This document shows positions 1-8,873 of a stretch of DNA of 64,000 nucleotides, piece after piece. This DNA comes from Thermoflavimicrobium daqui (lineage in GTDB: Bacteria > Bacillota > Bacilli > Thermoactinomycetales > Thermoactinomycetaceae). A model generated the notes under the pieces. The model was given only the letters and a program-made list of their open reading frames with translations, made no database searches and was not told the origin of the DNA. The stretch covers positions 124,001 through 188,000 of the forward strand of contig NZ_KZ845663.1 of the NCBI RefSeq assembly GCF_003313465.1. Direction: 5' to 3'. The position numbers were made by a program, and so were the translations under genes. Numbering within the stretch: position 1 is the first letter of the stretch; each line of letters opens with the position of its first letter.

Positions 1-395
1 GTATGAGGTAGTTGATCTATAGGAAACCATTCAAATACCAAATCAACCGCATCGCCTTCAATACCACAGAAACGTGGTGTATTTAATAGCTTAGACTTGC
101 TCGTACAACGGAGTAAAAAATATAAACCGAGCTCATGAAATCGGACTCCTTTATATGTACCAAAAGTTTCTCCTATCCAAACAAGACGTTCTACGTTTAC
201 TTCTAAGCCTATTTCCTCTTTCATCTCACGAACGATCGTCTCTTGAGCTTCCTCCATCATTTCACCACGTCCACCTGGTAATGCCCAAACATTTTGATCT
301 TTTTCGCGATGAAGCAGCACCTTTCCATCATGAATAAGAATTCCAGCAATTCGATAATTAAATTTCTGATTTCCTTCTATCAAACTTAACATCAT
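1..395 (-). CDS. Nudix hydrolase (3' end beyond window)
   Basis: Reading the minus strand from an ATG at 395 (a second in-frame ATG lies at 392, better spaced from the GAGGTGG ribosome site) gives about 131 residues and then runs off the window. A complete Nudix box is visible at residues about 41-63: G, five residues, E, seven residues, REMKEEIGL. This is the Mg-binding signature of hydrolases acting on nucleoside diphosphates linked to another moiety. The substrate cannot be read from the fragment. The upstream 22 bases contain a tandem duplication of TCCACCTCTAAT (plus strand), which duplicates the ribosome-binding sequence. Confidence 0.85.
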   Translation of the reverse strand, partial: MMLSLIEGNQKFNYRIAGILIHDGKVLLHREKDQNVWALPGGRGEMMEEAQETIVREMKEEIGLEVNVERLVWIGETFGTYKGVRFHELGLYFLLRCTSKSKLLNTPRFCGIEGDAVDLVFEWFPIDQLPH

Positions 396-444
396 TCCAC
401 CTCTAATCCACCTCTAATTGATACACCAAAACCTATCTTAAAAC

Positions 445-484
445 AAAATCCTTCCCTACTTCAAGCAGAGTAGAAGGATTTTAA
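445..484 (-). terminator. Hairpin with T-rich flank upstream of the Nudix gene
   Basis: An AAAATCCTT arm pairs with AAGGATTTT, extended by CTAC/GTAG after a small bulge. On the minus strand it is followed by GTTTT. It lies 50 bases upstream of the Nudix start, in the divergent gap with the helicase gene, so it would act as a leader hairpin rather than an end-of-gene terminator. No leader peptide was recognised. Confidence 0.3.
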
Positions 485-727
485 AATGAATGAATGATAT
501 AGTTTCGCTTTCATTCACTTTCATATAAGGATGATTTAAGTGTTTTGGAGCTCCTTCGGACTTCAGTTCCATATTTGTCTAAGATTTGAAATCAGAGCTT
601 TCCATTGTAAAAATATTTAACAATGCTTACAACTACAAATAAAAAAGTTCGCGAGCTTCGCATAGAGGCTTCTATTCTCAAACATACTAAGAAAAGCCCT
701 ATTGATACGGTAGAAAGGGGAAATGAC

Positions 728-2446
728 ATGCAATTCCCAATCCGTTGGGATCGTACTTGGTTCCATCCCTTTCAGGATTTACTCGAAAGCGATACTGGTT
801 GGGCTGGCTGGGAGCACTTTCAGTTAGCCATCGAAGCGGCAGAAACACAGATTGTTCCTCAGTTTGATACATTACTTAGCCTACAGCAAATTCAAGGATT
901 TAATCCACTTCCGCATCAGGTCGATGTTGTGCGACGCGTGATCGGAGAAATGCGGGGCCGTGCCATCCTTGCTGATGAAGTAGGGCTCGGTAAAACGATC
1001 GAGGCGGGTCTCATCTTAAAAGAATATATGATCCGTGGTCTAATCAAAAACGCATTAATTCTTGTTCCCTCTTCGCTCGTGCTTCAATGGACACGCGAAC
1101 TTAATCAAAAATTCCAAATTCCTGCGATGGCTCAGAAAAAAGCATGGATGTGGGATCAGTATCCAATTATCGTTGCCTCGATGGACACGGCAAAACGAGA
1201 GCCCCACCGTGATCACATCCTAAGCAAAAACTATGACATCTTAATTGTAGATGAAGCTCATAAATTAAAAAATCGACGTACTAAAAATTGGCAGTTCATC
1301 AATGAAATCAAGAAAAAATATTGCTTACTACTCACTGCAACTCCTGTACAAAATGAACTGAATGAGCTTTATAACCTCGTCACTTTATTAAAACCTGGGC
1401 AACTAGGGCAACAATCATCATTTCAAAGTGAATATGTTGCTGGAAAAAGAAAGGCGAAAAATGAGGAACAACTACGAGAGGAAATTGGGCGTGTCCTTAT
1501 ACGGAATCGCCGTCGAGATCAACAGTTAAACTTGACAAAACGAATCGTACAAACCATTCCTATTGAGCTATCTCATGCAGAACGAACTTTATACGAAGCA
1601 GTTACTGACTTTGTTCGCAACCAATATAGTCAAGCAGCCGATTTAAAGAGTATGTTAGCTTTGCTCGTTTTACAAAAGGAAGTATGTAGTAGTCGCGATG
1701 CTGTTTTTCATACCTTATTTAAGTTATTTCAAAAGGGCGAGAAACATAAACATCACCTCTCACCTGAAGTTGCTCACTTAGTTGAACTTCTTCGTCAAGT
1801 CACTTATTCTTCTAAAGTTCAAAAAGCAGTTGAATTGATACAAAACATCCCGGACAAAGTGATTATATTCACGGAATATCGAGCAACTCAAGATATGTTA
1901 ATCAGGGCACTGGCAGCAGCCAATATCTATGCCATTCCTTACAGAGGTGGCTTTAACCGAAATAAAAAGGATTGGATGATGGAACTATTTCAAAAAAGAG
2001 CGCAAGTCATGGTAGCGACTGAAGCAGGCGGTGAAGGCATTAACCTACAGTTCTGCCATCACATTATCAACTATGATATGCCATGGAATCCCATGCGGGT
2101 AGAACAAAGAATCGGACGTGTACACCGTTTAGGACAAAAAAATGATGTCTATATCTATAATTTTGCGACCAAAAATACCATTGAGGAGCATATTATCTGG
2201 TTATTACATGAAAAAATACAGTTATTCGAAACAGTTATAGGTGAACTTGAGGTTATTCTTGAGAACTTGGAAAAAGAAGAATCTGTAGAACAAAGGTTGA
2301 TGCAAATCATATTGGAAGCCAAAGACCAAGAGCAAGTACGCGAACGATTAGGTGAATGGGGGGATAAATTTACTCAAAAGAAGAAAGAAATTGTTGAGCA
2401 TAACATCGTCCAGGAGGAGATCGTATATGGATCAGCAAAAAGTTAG
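728..2446 (+). CDS. yqhH: SNF2-family DEAD/DEAH helicase, YqhH-like
   Basis: A 572-residue SNF2/RapA-type ATPase. Motif I (DEVGLGKT) lies near residue 81, motif II (DEAH) near 174, motif III (LLLTATP) just after it, and motifs V-VI (EGINLQF, QRIGRVHRLGQ) near 435-465, so both RecA lobes are complete. An in-frame ATG at 623 has no ribosome site. The ATG at 728 is preceded by AAAGGGGA at good spacing and is preferred. In Bacillus the YqhH helicase is always next to YqhG, as here, with a 20-base overlap. The pair's cellular role is not established. Chromatin- or RNA polymerase-remodelling activity is inferred from the family only. Confidence 0.9.
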   Translation: MQFPIRWDRTWFHPFQDLLESDTGWAGWEHFQLAIEAAETQIVPQFDTLLSLQQIQGFNPLPHQVDVVRRVIGEMRGRAILADEVGLGKTIEAGLILKEYMIRGLIKNALILVPSSLVLQWTRELNQKFQIPAMAQKKAWMWDQYPIIVASMDTAKREPHRDHILSKNYDILIVDEAHKLKNRRTKNWQFINEIKKKYCLLLTATPVQNELNELYNLVTLLKPGQLGQQSSFQSEYVAGKRKAKNEEQLREEIGRVLIRNRRRDQQLNLTKRIVQTIPIELSHAERTLYEAVTDFVRNQYSQAADLKSMLALLVLQKEVCSSRDAVFHTLFKLFQKGEKHKHHLSPEVAHLVELLRQVTYSSKVQKAVELIQNIPDKVIIFTEYRATQDMLIRALAAANIYAIPYRGGFNRNKKDWMMELFQKRAQVMVATEAGGEGINLQFCHHIINYDMPWNPMRVEQRIGRVHRLGQKNDVYIYNFATKNTIEEHIIWLLHEKIQLFETVIGELEVILENLEKEESVEQRLMQIILEAKDQEQVRERLGEWGDKFTQKKKEIVEHNIVQEEIVYGSAKS

Positions 2447-3248
2447 ATCATTTACAGAGCGTTATCTACAAGCATATCAATGTCATCTGATCGAATCCGC
2501 TCCAACCCATATAAAAACACAGCTTTCAATCAAGGCTGATAAGGATCTTCTCAATCGTCCTTTCTACTGGATGTATGTTGAACGTATGAACTTACCACCA
2601 CAACCAGCACAGTTTTGCTTTATTTTTGATCCTGAACATCGCCCAGCTGAGTTACGAGGTGAGTATCTTTTTTTCGGCTCACCACGATTCTCGCAAATGC
2701 TTAACTCTGCTCAAAAACATGGTCGATTCGTTCGATTGTACCAACAACCTTTATCTAAAGCAAGAAATGATTTCTCCTCTAAACCTTATACCCCTTGGTT
2801 GGGAATCAATTTTAAAGTTTCCTATATTTGCGACCAAAAAAAAGATCGCATTTGTTATTTGGGAATGAACTTACGAACAGGCAACATCGTAGAACCTTTC
2901 TATCCAAAAATTAATTCTTTCGATTGGACATCCAAATTACCACCGAAACGTCACTTAATCGAACCTCGATTTCACTTCGCAGAGTCAGTAGATGAACTTG
3001 AATACTATCTCAAAGAACAAATTGAACAAGAAGATCCTACTTGGGCTTATGAAGCGAATAAACGTCTTGAGCTTGAGCTAAAACAATTGGATCACTACTA
3101 TCCTGAACTGGGAAAGCGCACAGAGGAACAAGAAAAAGAACGATCCCAGCGCCGCCGAGAGATTATTTGGCAATATCAGCCTCGTGTTGAAGTGCAAGTG
3201 ATCAACGCGGGTATATTTTATATGGAAGCTGACCCATTCTTAGAATAG
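2427..3248 (+). CDS. yqhG: YqhG family protein
   Basis: 273 residues, starting at an ATG 9 bases after AGGAGGAG inside the end of the helicase gene, so translation is probably coupled. The sequence matches my recollection of Bacillus YqhG (about 263 residues), which sits immediately downstream of yqhH. There is no signal peptide or transmembrane segment, and the C-terminal third is rich in charged residues with a probable coiled coil (residues about 190-245, many E, K and R). The function is unknown. Strict pairing with a SNF2 ATPase suggests a partner or substrate adaptor, which is an inference. A terminator follows. Confidence 0.85.
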   Translation: MDQQKVRSFTERYLQAYQCHLIESAPTHIKTQLSIKADKDLLNRPFYWMYVERMNLPPQPAQFCFIFDPEHRPAELRGEYLFFGSPRFSQMLNSAQKHGRFVRLYQQPLSKARNDFSSKPYTPWLGINFKVSYICDQKKDRICYLGMNLRTGNIVEPFYPKINSFDWTSKLPPKRHLIEPRFHFAESVDELEYYLKEQIEQEDPTWAYEANKRLELELKQLDHYYPELGKRTEEQEKERSQRRREIIWQYQPRVEVQVINAGIFYMEADPFLE

Positions 3249-3286
3249 ATCCAATAAAAAATACCCGTACTTAAATAGAATAAGAT

Positions 3287-3317
3287 AAGACCGCCCCAAT
3301 TTAACGGCGGTCTTTTG
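3287..3317 (+). terminator. Rho-independent terminator of yqhHG
   Basis: AAGACCGCC pairs with GGCGGTCTT around a 10-base loop, followed by TTTT. It lies about 40 bases after the yqhG stop codon. Confidence 0.85.
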
Positions 3318-3462
3318 ATCGTTCCATATTAATAGGCACTTCAATTTAAATATATATAAAACTCCTAATCATATGTCTTCATTTATATCATAAAATATTT
3401 ATTATTCACTTAATCCATCAGTCCGATTCAACTTTACATTTAACATGTAAGGAGCGAATACG

Positions 3463-4692
3463 ATGAGCCAAACATCCACTGTAAAAGATACCTCCTCCAT
3501 CGGATATCAATCGCTATTATCCATCCCGAACTATCGTAACCTCATCTCTGCACAACTTGTATCCGATTTGGGAGATGGTGTATACGCACTAGCTTTAATT
3601 TGGGCGATGAAAGTTTTAACAGGCTCACCCATATATATGTCAATGATTTTGGCAGCAGAAGTCCTTCCTTTTCTTATCTTAGGCATATTCGCTGGAATTA
3701 TTGTTGATCGAACAAACAAGAAGTATCTCATGCTTATTGCGGATTTGGGCCGTGGACTCATTGTACTCTTATTAGCGGTATTATGGTGGATGAAGCTCGC
3801 TCAACCTTGGATTTTAATCATCGCAGCCATCATTCTTTCTTCTTTTACCGCATTTTTTTCACCAGCACGTACCGTGGCAGTTCGCACTTTAGTAACTGAT
3901 AACTCTATCCCCTATGCCCAAAGTTTAAGCCAATCCATGCAAACCATGATTGGTCTGATCTCACCTGCCATCGCTGGAATCCTGATAATGTTTGATATAG
4001 GGCTTGCTTTTTTACTTAATGCAATTAGCTTTTTCGTTTCGTACTTATTTATTTTATTACTTAAACACCCACAATTAACTCACTCTGATCAAGAACCTTT
4101 AAATTATTCCTATTTTTTGACCCATTTAAAAAAAGGATATCAAACGATTGTCTCTATTCCACTTATCCGAAGCTTACTTTTATATCTAATTTTGCTTAAT
4201 CTTTTATTTGCCCCTATTTCTGTTTTAATACCGATCTATGCACAAAACCCTACACAACTTGCCATTATCGAAACCACTTTTATTATAGGAACACTCGTTG
4301 GATCAATCTTAGCTGCCTATTTTAATACTTATCGAAAGATCACTTTAATTGGCCTAGGGGTTTTCTTAGTCTTTAGTCCCTTTGCCATTTTGTCCCTATT
4401 CAATCATTGGATTTTAGCAGCTTGTTTACTTATGATTGTAGGGATCGGACTTTCACTAGCCAGTGTTACTCTAAACTCTTTATTTATGATCAAAATTCCT
4501 TCTGACGTATTGGGGCGAGCTACGGGTACTATTCAAACATTCACCCAATCAGCTAGACCTATTGCCCTTCTCTCTACTGGTTCGCTACTTATGTTCATGA
4601 CTTTACAAAATCTTTTCCTAGTGATCTCCGTAGCAGGGCTACTTATTCTTTTACTTATCGTTATAAGCCCCACTCTTCGCCATACCAAGTAG
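3463..4692 (+). CDS. MFS transporter (drug/macrolide-efflux-like)
   Basis: 409 residues, almost entirely hydrophobic, with about 11-12 membrane segments and the short loops of the major facilitator superfamily. The cytoplasmic loop after segment 2 carries the D-R-x-x-[KR] type motif (VDRTNKKYLM). The N-terminal region (NYRNLISAQLVSDLGDG) resembles the DHA3 branch that contains MefA and EntS exporters. The ribosome site AAGGAG precedes the ATG by 8 bases. The gene is monocistronic, bounded by terminators on both sides. The substrate is not predictable, and no adjacent regulator was found. Confidence 0.8.
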   Translation: MSQTSTVKDTSSIGYQSLLSIPNYRNLISAQLVSDLGDGVYALALIWAMKVLTGSPIYMSMILAAEVLPFLILGIFAGIIVDRTNKKYLMLIADLGRGLIVLLLAVLWWMKLAQPWILIIAAIILSSFTAFFSPARTVAVRTLVTDNSIPYAQSLSQSMQTMIGLISPAIAGILIMFDIGLAFLLNAISFFVSYLFILLLKHPQLTHSDQEPLNYSYFLTHLKKGYQTIVSIPLIRSLLLYLILLNLLFAPISVLIPIYAQNPTQLAIIETTFIIGTLVGSILAAYFNTYRKITLIGLGVFLVFSPFAILSLFNHWILAACLLMIVGIGLSLASVTLNSLFMIKIPSDVLGRATGTIQTFTQSARPIALLSTGSLLMFMTLQNLFLVISVAGLLILLLIVISPTLRHTK

Positions 4693-4700
4693 CATTAGCA

Positions 4701-4756
4701 AAAAAGTCCAGTTTGTCTTTCTTCCATACTACGACTACGACAAACTGGACTTTTTT
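4701..4756. terminator. Bidirectional terminator between MFS and ABC genes
   Basis: A 16-17 bp stem (AAAAGTCCAGTTTGTC with its complement) has A- and T-rich ends on both sides, serving the converging MFS (+) and ABC importer (-) genes. Confidence 0.9.
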
Positions 4757-5499
4757 CATTTTTGGATAAATTTGGCTAAAAACTGCTTCGTCCGTTCCTC
4801 TTTCGGCCTAGAAAATAGCTGCTCTGGCACTCCTACTTCAATTATTCTTCCTTCATCCATAAATAAAACGAAGTCAGCTACTTCCCGTGCAAACGACATT
4901 TCATGTGTGACGATTAACATAGTTTGTTCTTCTTGCGCAAGCTCTTTCATGGTTTTTAATACTTCATCGACAAGTTCTGGGTCTAAAGCAGAAGTGGGCT
5001 CATCAAACAACAATACCTCTGGCTCCATCGCCAAAGCACGTGCTATAGCTACACGTTGCTGTTGACCTCCTGATAACTGACTAGGATAAGCATCTCTTTT
5101 CTCAAACAAACCCACCTTTTCAAGTAATCGCTCAGCTTTGGGCTTAAGTGTTTCTTTTCTTTCTTTTTTAACAACCAGTGGAGCTTCCATTACATTTTCC
5201 AATGCCGTTTTATGTGGAAATAGATGAAATCCTTGAAAAACCATCCCTGTTTTAAATCGTAGTTTACGTTTTGTAGACTCACTGATTTTTTGACCATTAA
5301 AATCGATCATCTCAGAACCAATTTGAATCTTGCCTCGTGTCGGTGTCTCTAACAAATTTAAACATCGTAGAAGTGTTGATTTTCCTGATCCACTCGGACC
5401 GATAATACAAACAACTTGTCCCTTACTTACCTCTAGATGAATGTCTTTTAATACTTCTAAAGAACCAAATGATTTTACTAAATGTTGTACTTGAATCAA
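4756..5499 (-). CDS. tcyC: Polar amino acid ABC importer, ATPase (cystine-type)
   Basis: 247 residues with Walker A (GPSGSGKST, about residue 33), the signature LSGGQQQR, Walker B with DEPTSALDP, and the H-loop (VTHEM). It belongs to the PAAT importer ATPases (GlnQ/TcyC/ArtM). TcyC of B. subtilis is, as I recall, also 247 residues. It is the last gene of a binding protein-permease-ATPase operon, 12 bases after the permease. It energises uptake at the inner face of the membrane. Assignment to cystine rather than arginine or glutamine rests on the binding protein's likeness and is tentative. Confidence 0.85.
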   Translation of the reverse strand: MIQVQHLVKSFGSLEVLKDIHLEVSKGQVVCIIGPSGSGKSTLLRCLNLLETPTRGKIQIGSEMIDFNGQKISESTKRKLRFKTGMVFQGFHLFPHKTALENVMEAPLVVKKERKETLKPKAERLLEKVGLFEKRDAYPSQLSGGQQQRVAIARALAMEPEVLLFDEPTSALDPELVDEVLKTMKELAQEEQTMLIVTHEMSFAREVADFVLFMDEGRIIEVGVPEQLFSRPKEERTKQFLAKFIQK

Positions 5500-5511
5500 A
5501 GAAAGCCCCCC

Positions 5512-6201
5512 TTACACAATATGTCGGCTAAATCGTTTTTCCAAGTAGTCCTGTAAGAAGCTCAGAACTGTACAAATAAACCAATAAATAATCGCTACTA
5601 AAATATATAAGGTCATATAATCAAATTCCCTGCCACCAATTATTTTTGCTTGATACAGCATTTCAGGAACAGTAATGACAGAAAGTAATGAGGTATCTTT
5701 GACTAAACTTAAAAAAGTATTAGCTAAGCCTGGCAAAGCTACACGTGTAGCTTGTGGGATAATAATTCTGCGCATGGCTTGCCGGTAGCTCATATTCAGT
5801 GCTGTCGCCGCTTCCCATTGCCCACTAGGAATCGATAAAATCGCTCCACGAATCGTTTCTGCTGAATATCCCCCTACATTTAAAGATAAACCGATAATGG
5901 CTGCAAAAACAGGAGTAAGATTAATTCCGATCACGGGTAGTCCAAAATACAAAATAAACAGTTGAACAAGTAAAGGCGTTCCACGAATGATAGAAATATA
6001 AACGCGAGCTGGCCAGCGTAATAATCGATACTTTGACATCCTTCCTAGTGCTGCAAGCAAACCGAGCAATAAACCAATCAACATCGTAAGAAAGCTTAGT
6101 AAAATCGTATAGCTAAATCCTTGCAACACATAAGGAAGAGATTGCCATGCTAACTTTGCATCAAATAACTTCTCCCATTGTATATATTGCCAAAAATCCA
6201 C
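5512..6201 (-). CDS. tcyB: Polar amino acid ABC importer, permease
   Basis: 229 residues with about five membrane segments and the EAA-loop pattern typical of HisM/GlnP permeases (EAATALNMSYRQAMRRIIIP). It starts at a GTG at 6201, preceded by AAGGAAG at about 8 bases. As the membrane channel subunit it should homodimerise and bind two copies of the ATPase encoded downstream. The upstream gap holds a hairpin with a T-tract that may lower its expression relative to the binding protein. Confidence 0.85.
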   Translation of the reverse strand: MDFWQYIQWEKLFDAKLAWQSLPYVLQGFSYTILLSFLTMLIGLLLGLLAALGRMSKYRLLRWPARVYISIIRGTPLLVQLFILYFGLPVIGINLTPVFAAIIGLSLNVGGYSAETIRGAILSIPSGQWEAATALNMSYRQAMRRIIIPQATRVALPGLANTFLSLVKDTSLLSVITVPEMLYQAKIIGGREFDYMTLYILVAIIYWFICTVLSFLQDYLEKRFSRHIV

Positions 6202-6230
6202 TTACACCACTTCCTTTCCTTTTATTACAA

Positions 6231-6256
6231 AGAAAAAGTGTCCAAAAGCGGACACT
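6231..6256 (-). terminator. Intra-operon partial terminator
   Basis: On the minus strand AGTGTCC, a loop GCTTTT, and GGACACT are followed by TTTTTCTTT. It lies between the binding protein and permease genes, where leaky terminators commonly set a large excess of the binding protein. That role is inferred from position. Confidence 0.75.
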
Positions 6257-6284
6257 ATGTAATAACCTCGTGTTTATATGGAAT

Positions 6285-7082
6285 CTATTTCGTAATGTCA
6301 ATGCCAAACCATTTGGTAGATATTTTCGTAAGCGTACCGTCTTTTTTCATATCCTCTATCGCTTGATTGATTTGTTTTACTAGTGCTGGATTATTTTTAG
6401 GAACTGGGAAAGCAATACTAGTTTGATCCACTTTCTCATCTAAAACTTTGAGTGGCAATTTTGCTGTTTTTAACATTTCAGCCACAGCTAAACGATCATT
6501 TAAGCTAAAATCCGCTCGCTTATTGGCTACATCTTTCATTCCACTCATCATATCTTCATAAGATACAATGGTAGCCCCTGCTTCTTTTGCTTTAGCTCCA
6601 TAGTTACTAGTCGGTGTTTGAGCTGCTTTCTTCCCTTTCACATCAGCTAAGCTTTTGATCTCATTGTTATCTTTATGCACAACGATCTGAGCATAAGAGA
6701 TGGTATATGGAGCCGAGAAGTCAAATTTCTTTTGCCGCTCTGGTTTGATGGCTACTTGGTTAGCCACCATATTAATCTTACCTGTTTCTAAGCTAGTTAA
6801 CATACCATCCCAAGGAATCTCTACAAATTCCGCTTTTACACCCATTCTTTTGGCAATTTCATTCACAACTTCTACATCAAAACCTGTAAGCTGATTCGTT
6901 TTCTCATCATGATAACTAAAGGGTTTATAAGTGCCTTCCGTTCCTATGCGTATAATGCCTTTCTGTTTAACTTGTGCAAGCAGATCCCCTTTCTTCTCTT
7001 CTGAAACGGGCTTTTGCACAGAACAACCGGTTAGAAGCACCAATAAGGTAATCCCTATTAATAACCAACGTTTCCAATTCAT
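6285..7082 (-). CDS. tcyA: Amino acid ABC importer, substrate-binding lipoprotein
   Basis: 265 residues. A lipoprotein signal ends in LLTGC, with the lipidated Cys at about residue 20. The remainder is a family 3 solute-binding protein (GTEGTYKPFSYHD, then GFDVEVVNEIAKRMGV, then WDGM). The WDGM and NDRLA segments resemble the TcyA-type cystine-binding proteins. A GTG at 7091 is in frame, but the ATG at 7082 has the better spacing from AAAGAG. It is the first gene of the operon and has a good promoter at 7144-7172. Confidence 0.85.
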   Translation of the reverse strand: MNWKRWLLIGITLLVLLTGCSVQKPVSEEKKGDLLAQVKQKGIIRIGTEGTYKPFSYHDEKTNQLTGFDVEVVNEIAKRMGVKAEFVEIPWDGMLTSLETGKINMVANQVAIKPERQKKFDFSAPYTISYAQIVVHKDNNEIKSLADVKGKKAAQTPTSNYGAKAKEAGATIVSYEDMMSGMKDVANKRADFSLNDRLAVAEMLKTAKLPLKVLDEKVDQTSIAFPVPKNNPALVKQINQAIEDMKKDGTLTKISTKWFGIDITK

Positions 7083-7143
7083 TAAACTCACTCTTTCTAT
7101 TAAAATCCTAGTTCACTTATCGGATTTAATGTCTTTAAAATCT

Positions 7144-7172
7144 ATATTAATCTTATTTTATACATATGTCAA
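7144..7172 (-). promoter_or_regulatory. Sigma-A promoter of the cystine-type importer operon
   Basis: On the minus strand a consensus TTGACA (7172-7167) and TAATAT (7149-7144) are separated by exactly 17 bases, ending about 60 bases before the ATG. No S-box or T-box leader fits in the short untranslated region. Confidence 0.75.
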
Positions 7173-7261
7173 TTCGTTGTCTTTTAAAATATGGAAAAAC
7201 CGACGAATATTCCTTTATAGGATCTACCCTCTGTTTTATTTCCATTCACACTAAATTTTCC

Positions 7262-7306
7262 CATCAAAAACAGTTCCAAATTATAAACTATAACTCGGAA
7301 CTGTTT
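7262..7306 (-). terminator. Terminator of the dGTPase-like gene
   Basis: AAACAGTTCC pairs with GGAACTGTTT across a 19-base loop, followed on the minus strand by TTTTT. It starts a few bases after the stop codon at 7313. Confidence 0.75.
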
Positions 7307-7312
7307 CATTCA

Positions 7313-8632
7313 TTAATAGTCGAAGAAACTCCGACTATGACCATATAGTCGTTCATACATACGGATCGCAAACGAATCGGTCATTCCAGCTAAATAGTCA
7401 CAAATAATCCGGGCACGTTCTTCATCTCGAATCATTGGCTTTATCTTTAAACGATCTTTTTCAGGTAAAAGGCGAGTTTCATTCATAATCGCTTCAAATA
7501 GTTGTTTTAAGACAAAACTACCACGCCAGTTCACCGTTTGAACTTTATGCGAGTTAATCACATACTCGGCCACGATTTCTCGAAGCTGGGTAAGGAGTGT
7601 ACGAAGCTCGGGGATCAGCACCACTTGATAGCGGCAACGAGGCGACTCAAAATCTCCTTTATTTTCTTCGACACGCAAATGATAGATAAAAGTAGAAATT
7701 AATGCAGAGATGATTTTTTTTAAGCGATACTTATCTAGATCATACTCTTTTAATTGGTCAAGTTCCTCTTTTGCTTTCATGAGCCGTGGATACTGGATAT
7801 TCTTCGTAACACCACTTAATAACTCTTTTAATTGCTCAATCCGAATAAATCCTAGATTAATCGCATCTTCAACATCATGGGTACCATAGGCGATATCATC
7901 AGCCAGCTCAATAATGGAACATTCGAGTGTTTGATTGATGGTTTTGGCATGTTTACGTGGATGAAGCTCAACCGCTGTTAAGAAGTTTTTTTCTTGCTCC
8001 AAAAGTGGTTGGAGAACCCAATCAAACCCTTCAACATCACAAGTATAAATACTTGACTTTGGAGGAATCATCTCTTCTTCATACTGACGTGGATTCACAG
8101 CTTGATCCAATAAAATAGGGTATTTCATAATCGAGAGTAAGAGCCCACGGGTTAGATCAAGCCCCGATTCGTTTTCGCCTTCTAGGCGGGTTAACATTCG
8201 AAACGTTTGCGCATTCGCTTCAAATCCACCATAATGCTCCATACACTCATGAAGAGCTTGCTCTCCTCGATGTCCAAATGGTGGATGACCTAAATCATGA
8301 GCAAGGCCTGCCGCTTCGAGTAGAGACACATCTAAAGCAAAGTCCTCTTTAAATAAAGGTTGACTATCATTGAGATAAATGGCAATCCCACGAGCAATTT
8401 GAGCTACTTCCAATGAATGGGTTAAGCGTGTGCGATGAACATCTCCTACATTTTGCCCTAGAACTTGTGTTTTTGCTTGTAAACGTCGAAAAGCAGCAGA
8501 ATGTATAATTCGACCATAATCTTTCTCAAAGGCATCTCGAGCATCAGGGGGAGTTAGTGAGGAAGAAAAAAATCTTCGCTGTGTATCGCTTGCCTGATAT
8601 AAATAATTTGGGCTAAATCGTTGAATGATCAT
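7313..8632 (-). CDS. dgt: HD-domain dNTP triphosphohydrolase (Dgt-like)
   Basis: 439 residues. The HD metal-binding signature is clear: a His in RTRLTHSLEVAQIARG (about residue 70) and an HD pair in GLAHDLGHPPFGHRGEQAL (about 112). The N-terminal FRRLQAKTQVL segment is diagnostic of dGTP triphosphohydrolase-related proteins, and the length suits B. subtilis YwfO (about 433). Such enzymes hydrolyse dNTPs to nucleoside and triphosphate and are often allosterically activated by other nucleotides. It is monocistronic, with AAGGGAG ahead of the ATG. Substrate preference cannot be read from sequence. Confidence 0.88.
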   Translation of the reverse strand: MIIQRFSPNYLYQASDTQRRFFSSSLTPPDARDAFEKDYGRIIHSAAFRRLQAKTQVLGQNVGDVHRTRLTHSLEVAQIARGIAIYLNDSQPLFKEDFALDVSLLEAAGLAHDLGHPPFGHRGEQALHECMEHYGGFEANAQTFRMLTRLEGENESGLDLTRGLLLSIMKYPILLDQAVNPRQYEEEMIPPKSSIYTCDVEGFDWVLQPLLEQEKNFLTAVELHPRKHAKTINQTLECSIIELADDIAYGTHDVEDAINLGFIRIEQLKELLSGVTKNIQYPRLMKAKEELDQLKEYDLDKYRLKKIISALISTFIYHLRVEENKGDFESPRCRYQVVLIPELRTLLTQLREIVAEYVINSHKVQTVNWRGSFVLKQLFEAIMNETRLLPEKDRLKIKPMIRDEERARIICDYLAGMTDSFAIRMYERLYGHSRSFFDY

Positions 8633-8769
8633 TCTATCATCTCCCTTTGCTCTGAGTTCAATCCAATCATCTCTATTTTTTCTATATATTACTATACTTA
8701 TATCCTATTTTATCTTTTTTAGTGATGGAGTTAAAAATAGAGAATGTTAATAAACCTTCCACCTGAAAA

Positions 8770-8820
8770 AATTTAAGACAAAGTACTCCATCCAGTGGAG
8801 AATATTTGGATGGAGTACTT
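8770..8820 (-). terminator. Terminator of the heterodimeric ABC exporter operon
   Basis: AAGTACTCCATCC pairs perfectly with GGATGGAGTACTT (13 bp, 14-base loop). On the minus strand it is followed by TTTGTCTTAAATTTTTTC. It lies about 55 bases past the stop codon at 8874. Confidence 0.75.
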
Positions 8821-8873
8821 CAGTGACTATTTAAATAAAAACAAGAGCAGTAATGTTCCACAAAGTGTGATTA

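Noticed and set aside
397-418. Tandem duplication of a 12-base unit at the Nudix ribosome site
   Set aside because: Too short to be more than local slippage, although it does duplicate the ribosome-binding sequence.
4756-7082. Arginine (ArtPQM) or glutamine identity for the ABC importer
   Set aside because: Not excluded, but ATPase length and binding-protein motifs looked closer to TcyABC. The call is kept tentative.
7190-7240. CymR-like half-site upstream of the cystine-type importer
   Set aside because: The GGAAT half is present, but the spacing and first half do not fit the consensus as I recall it.
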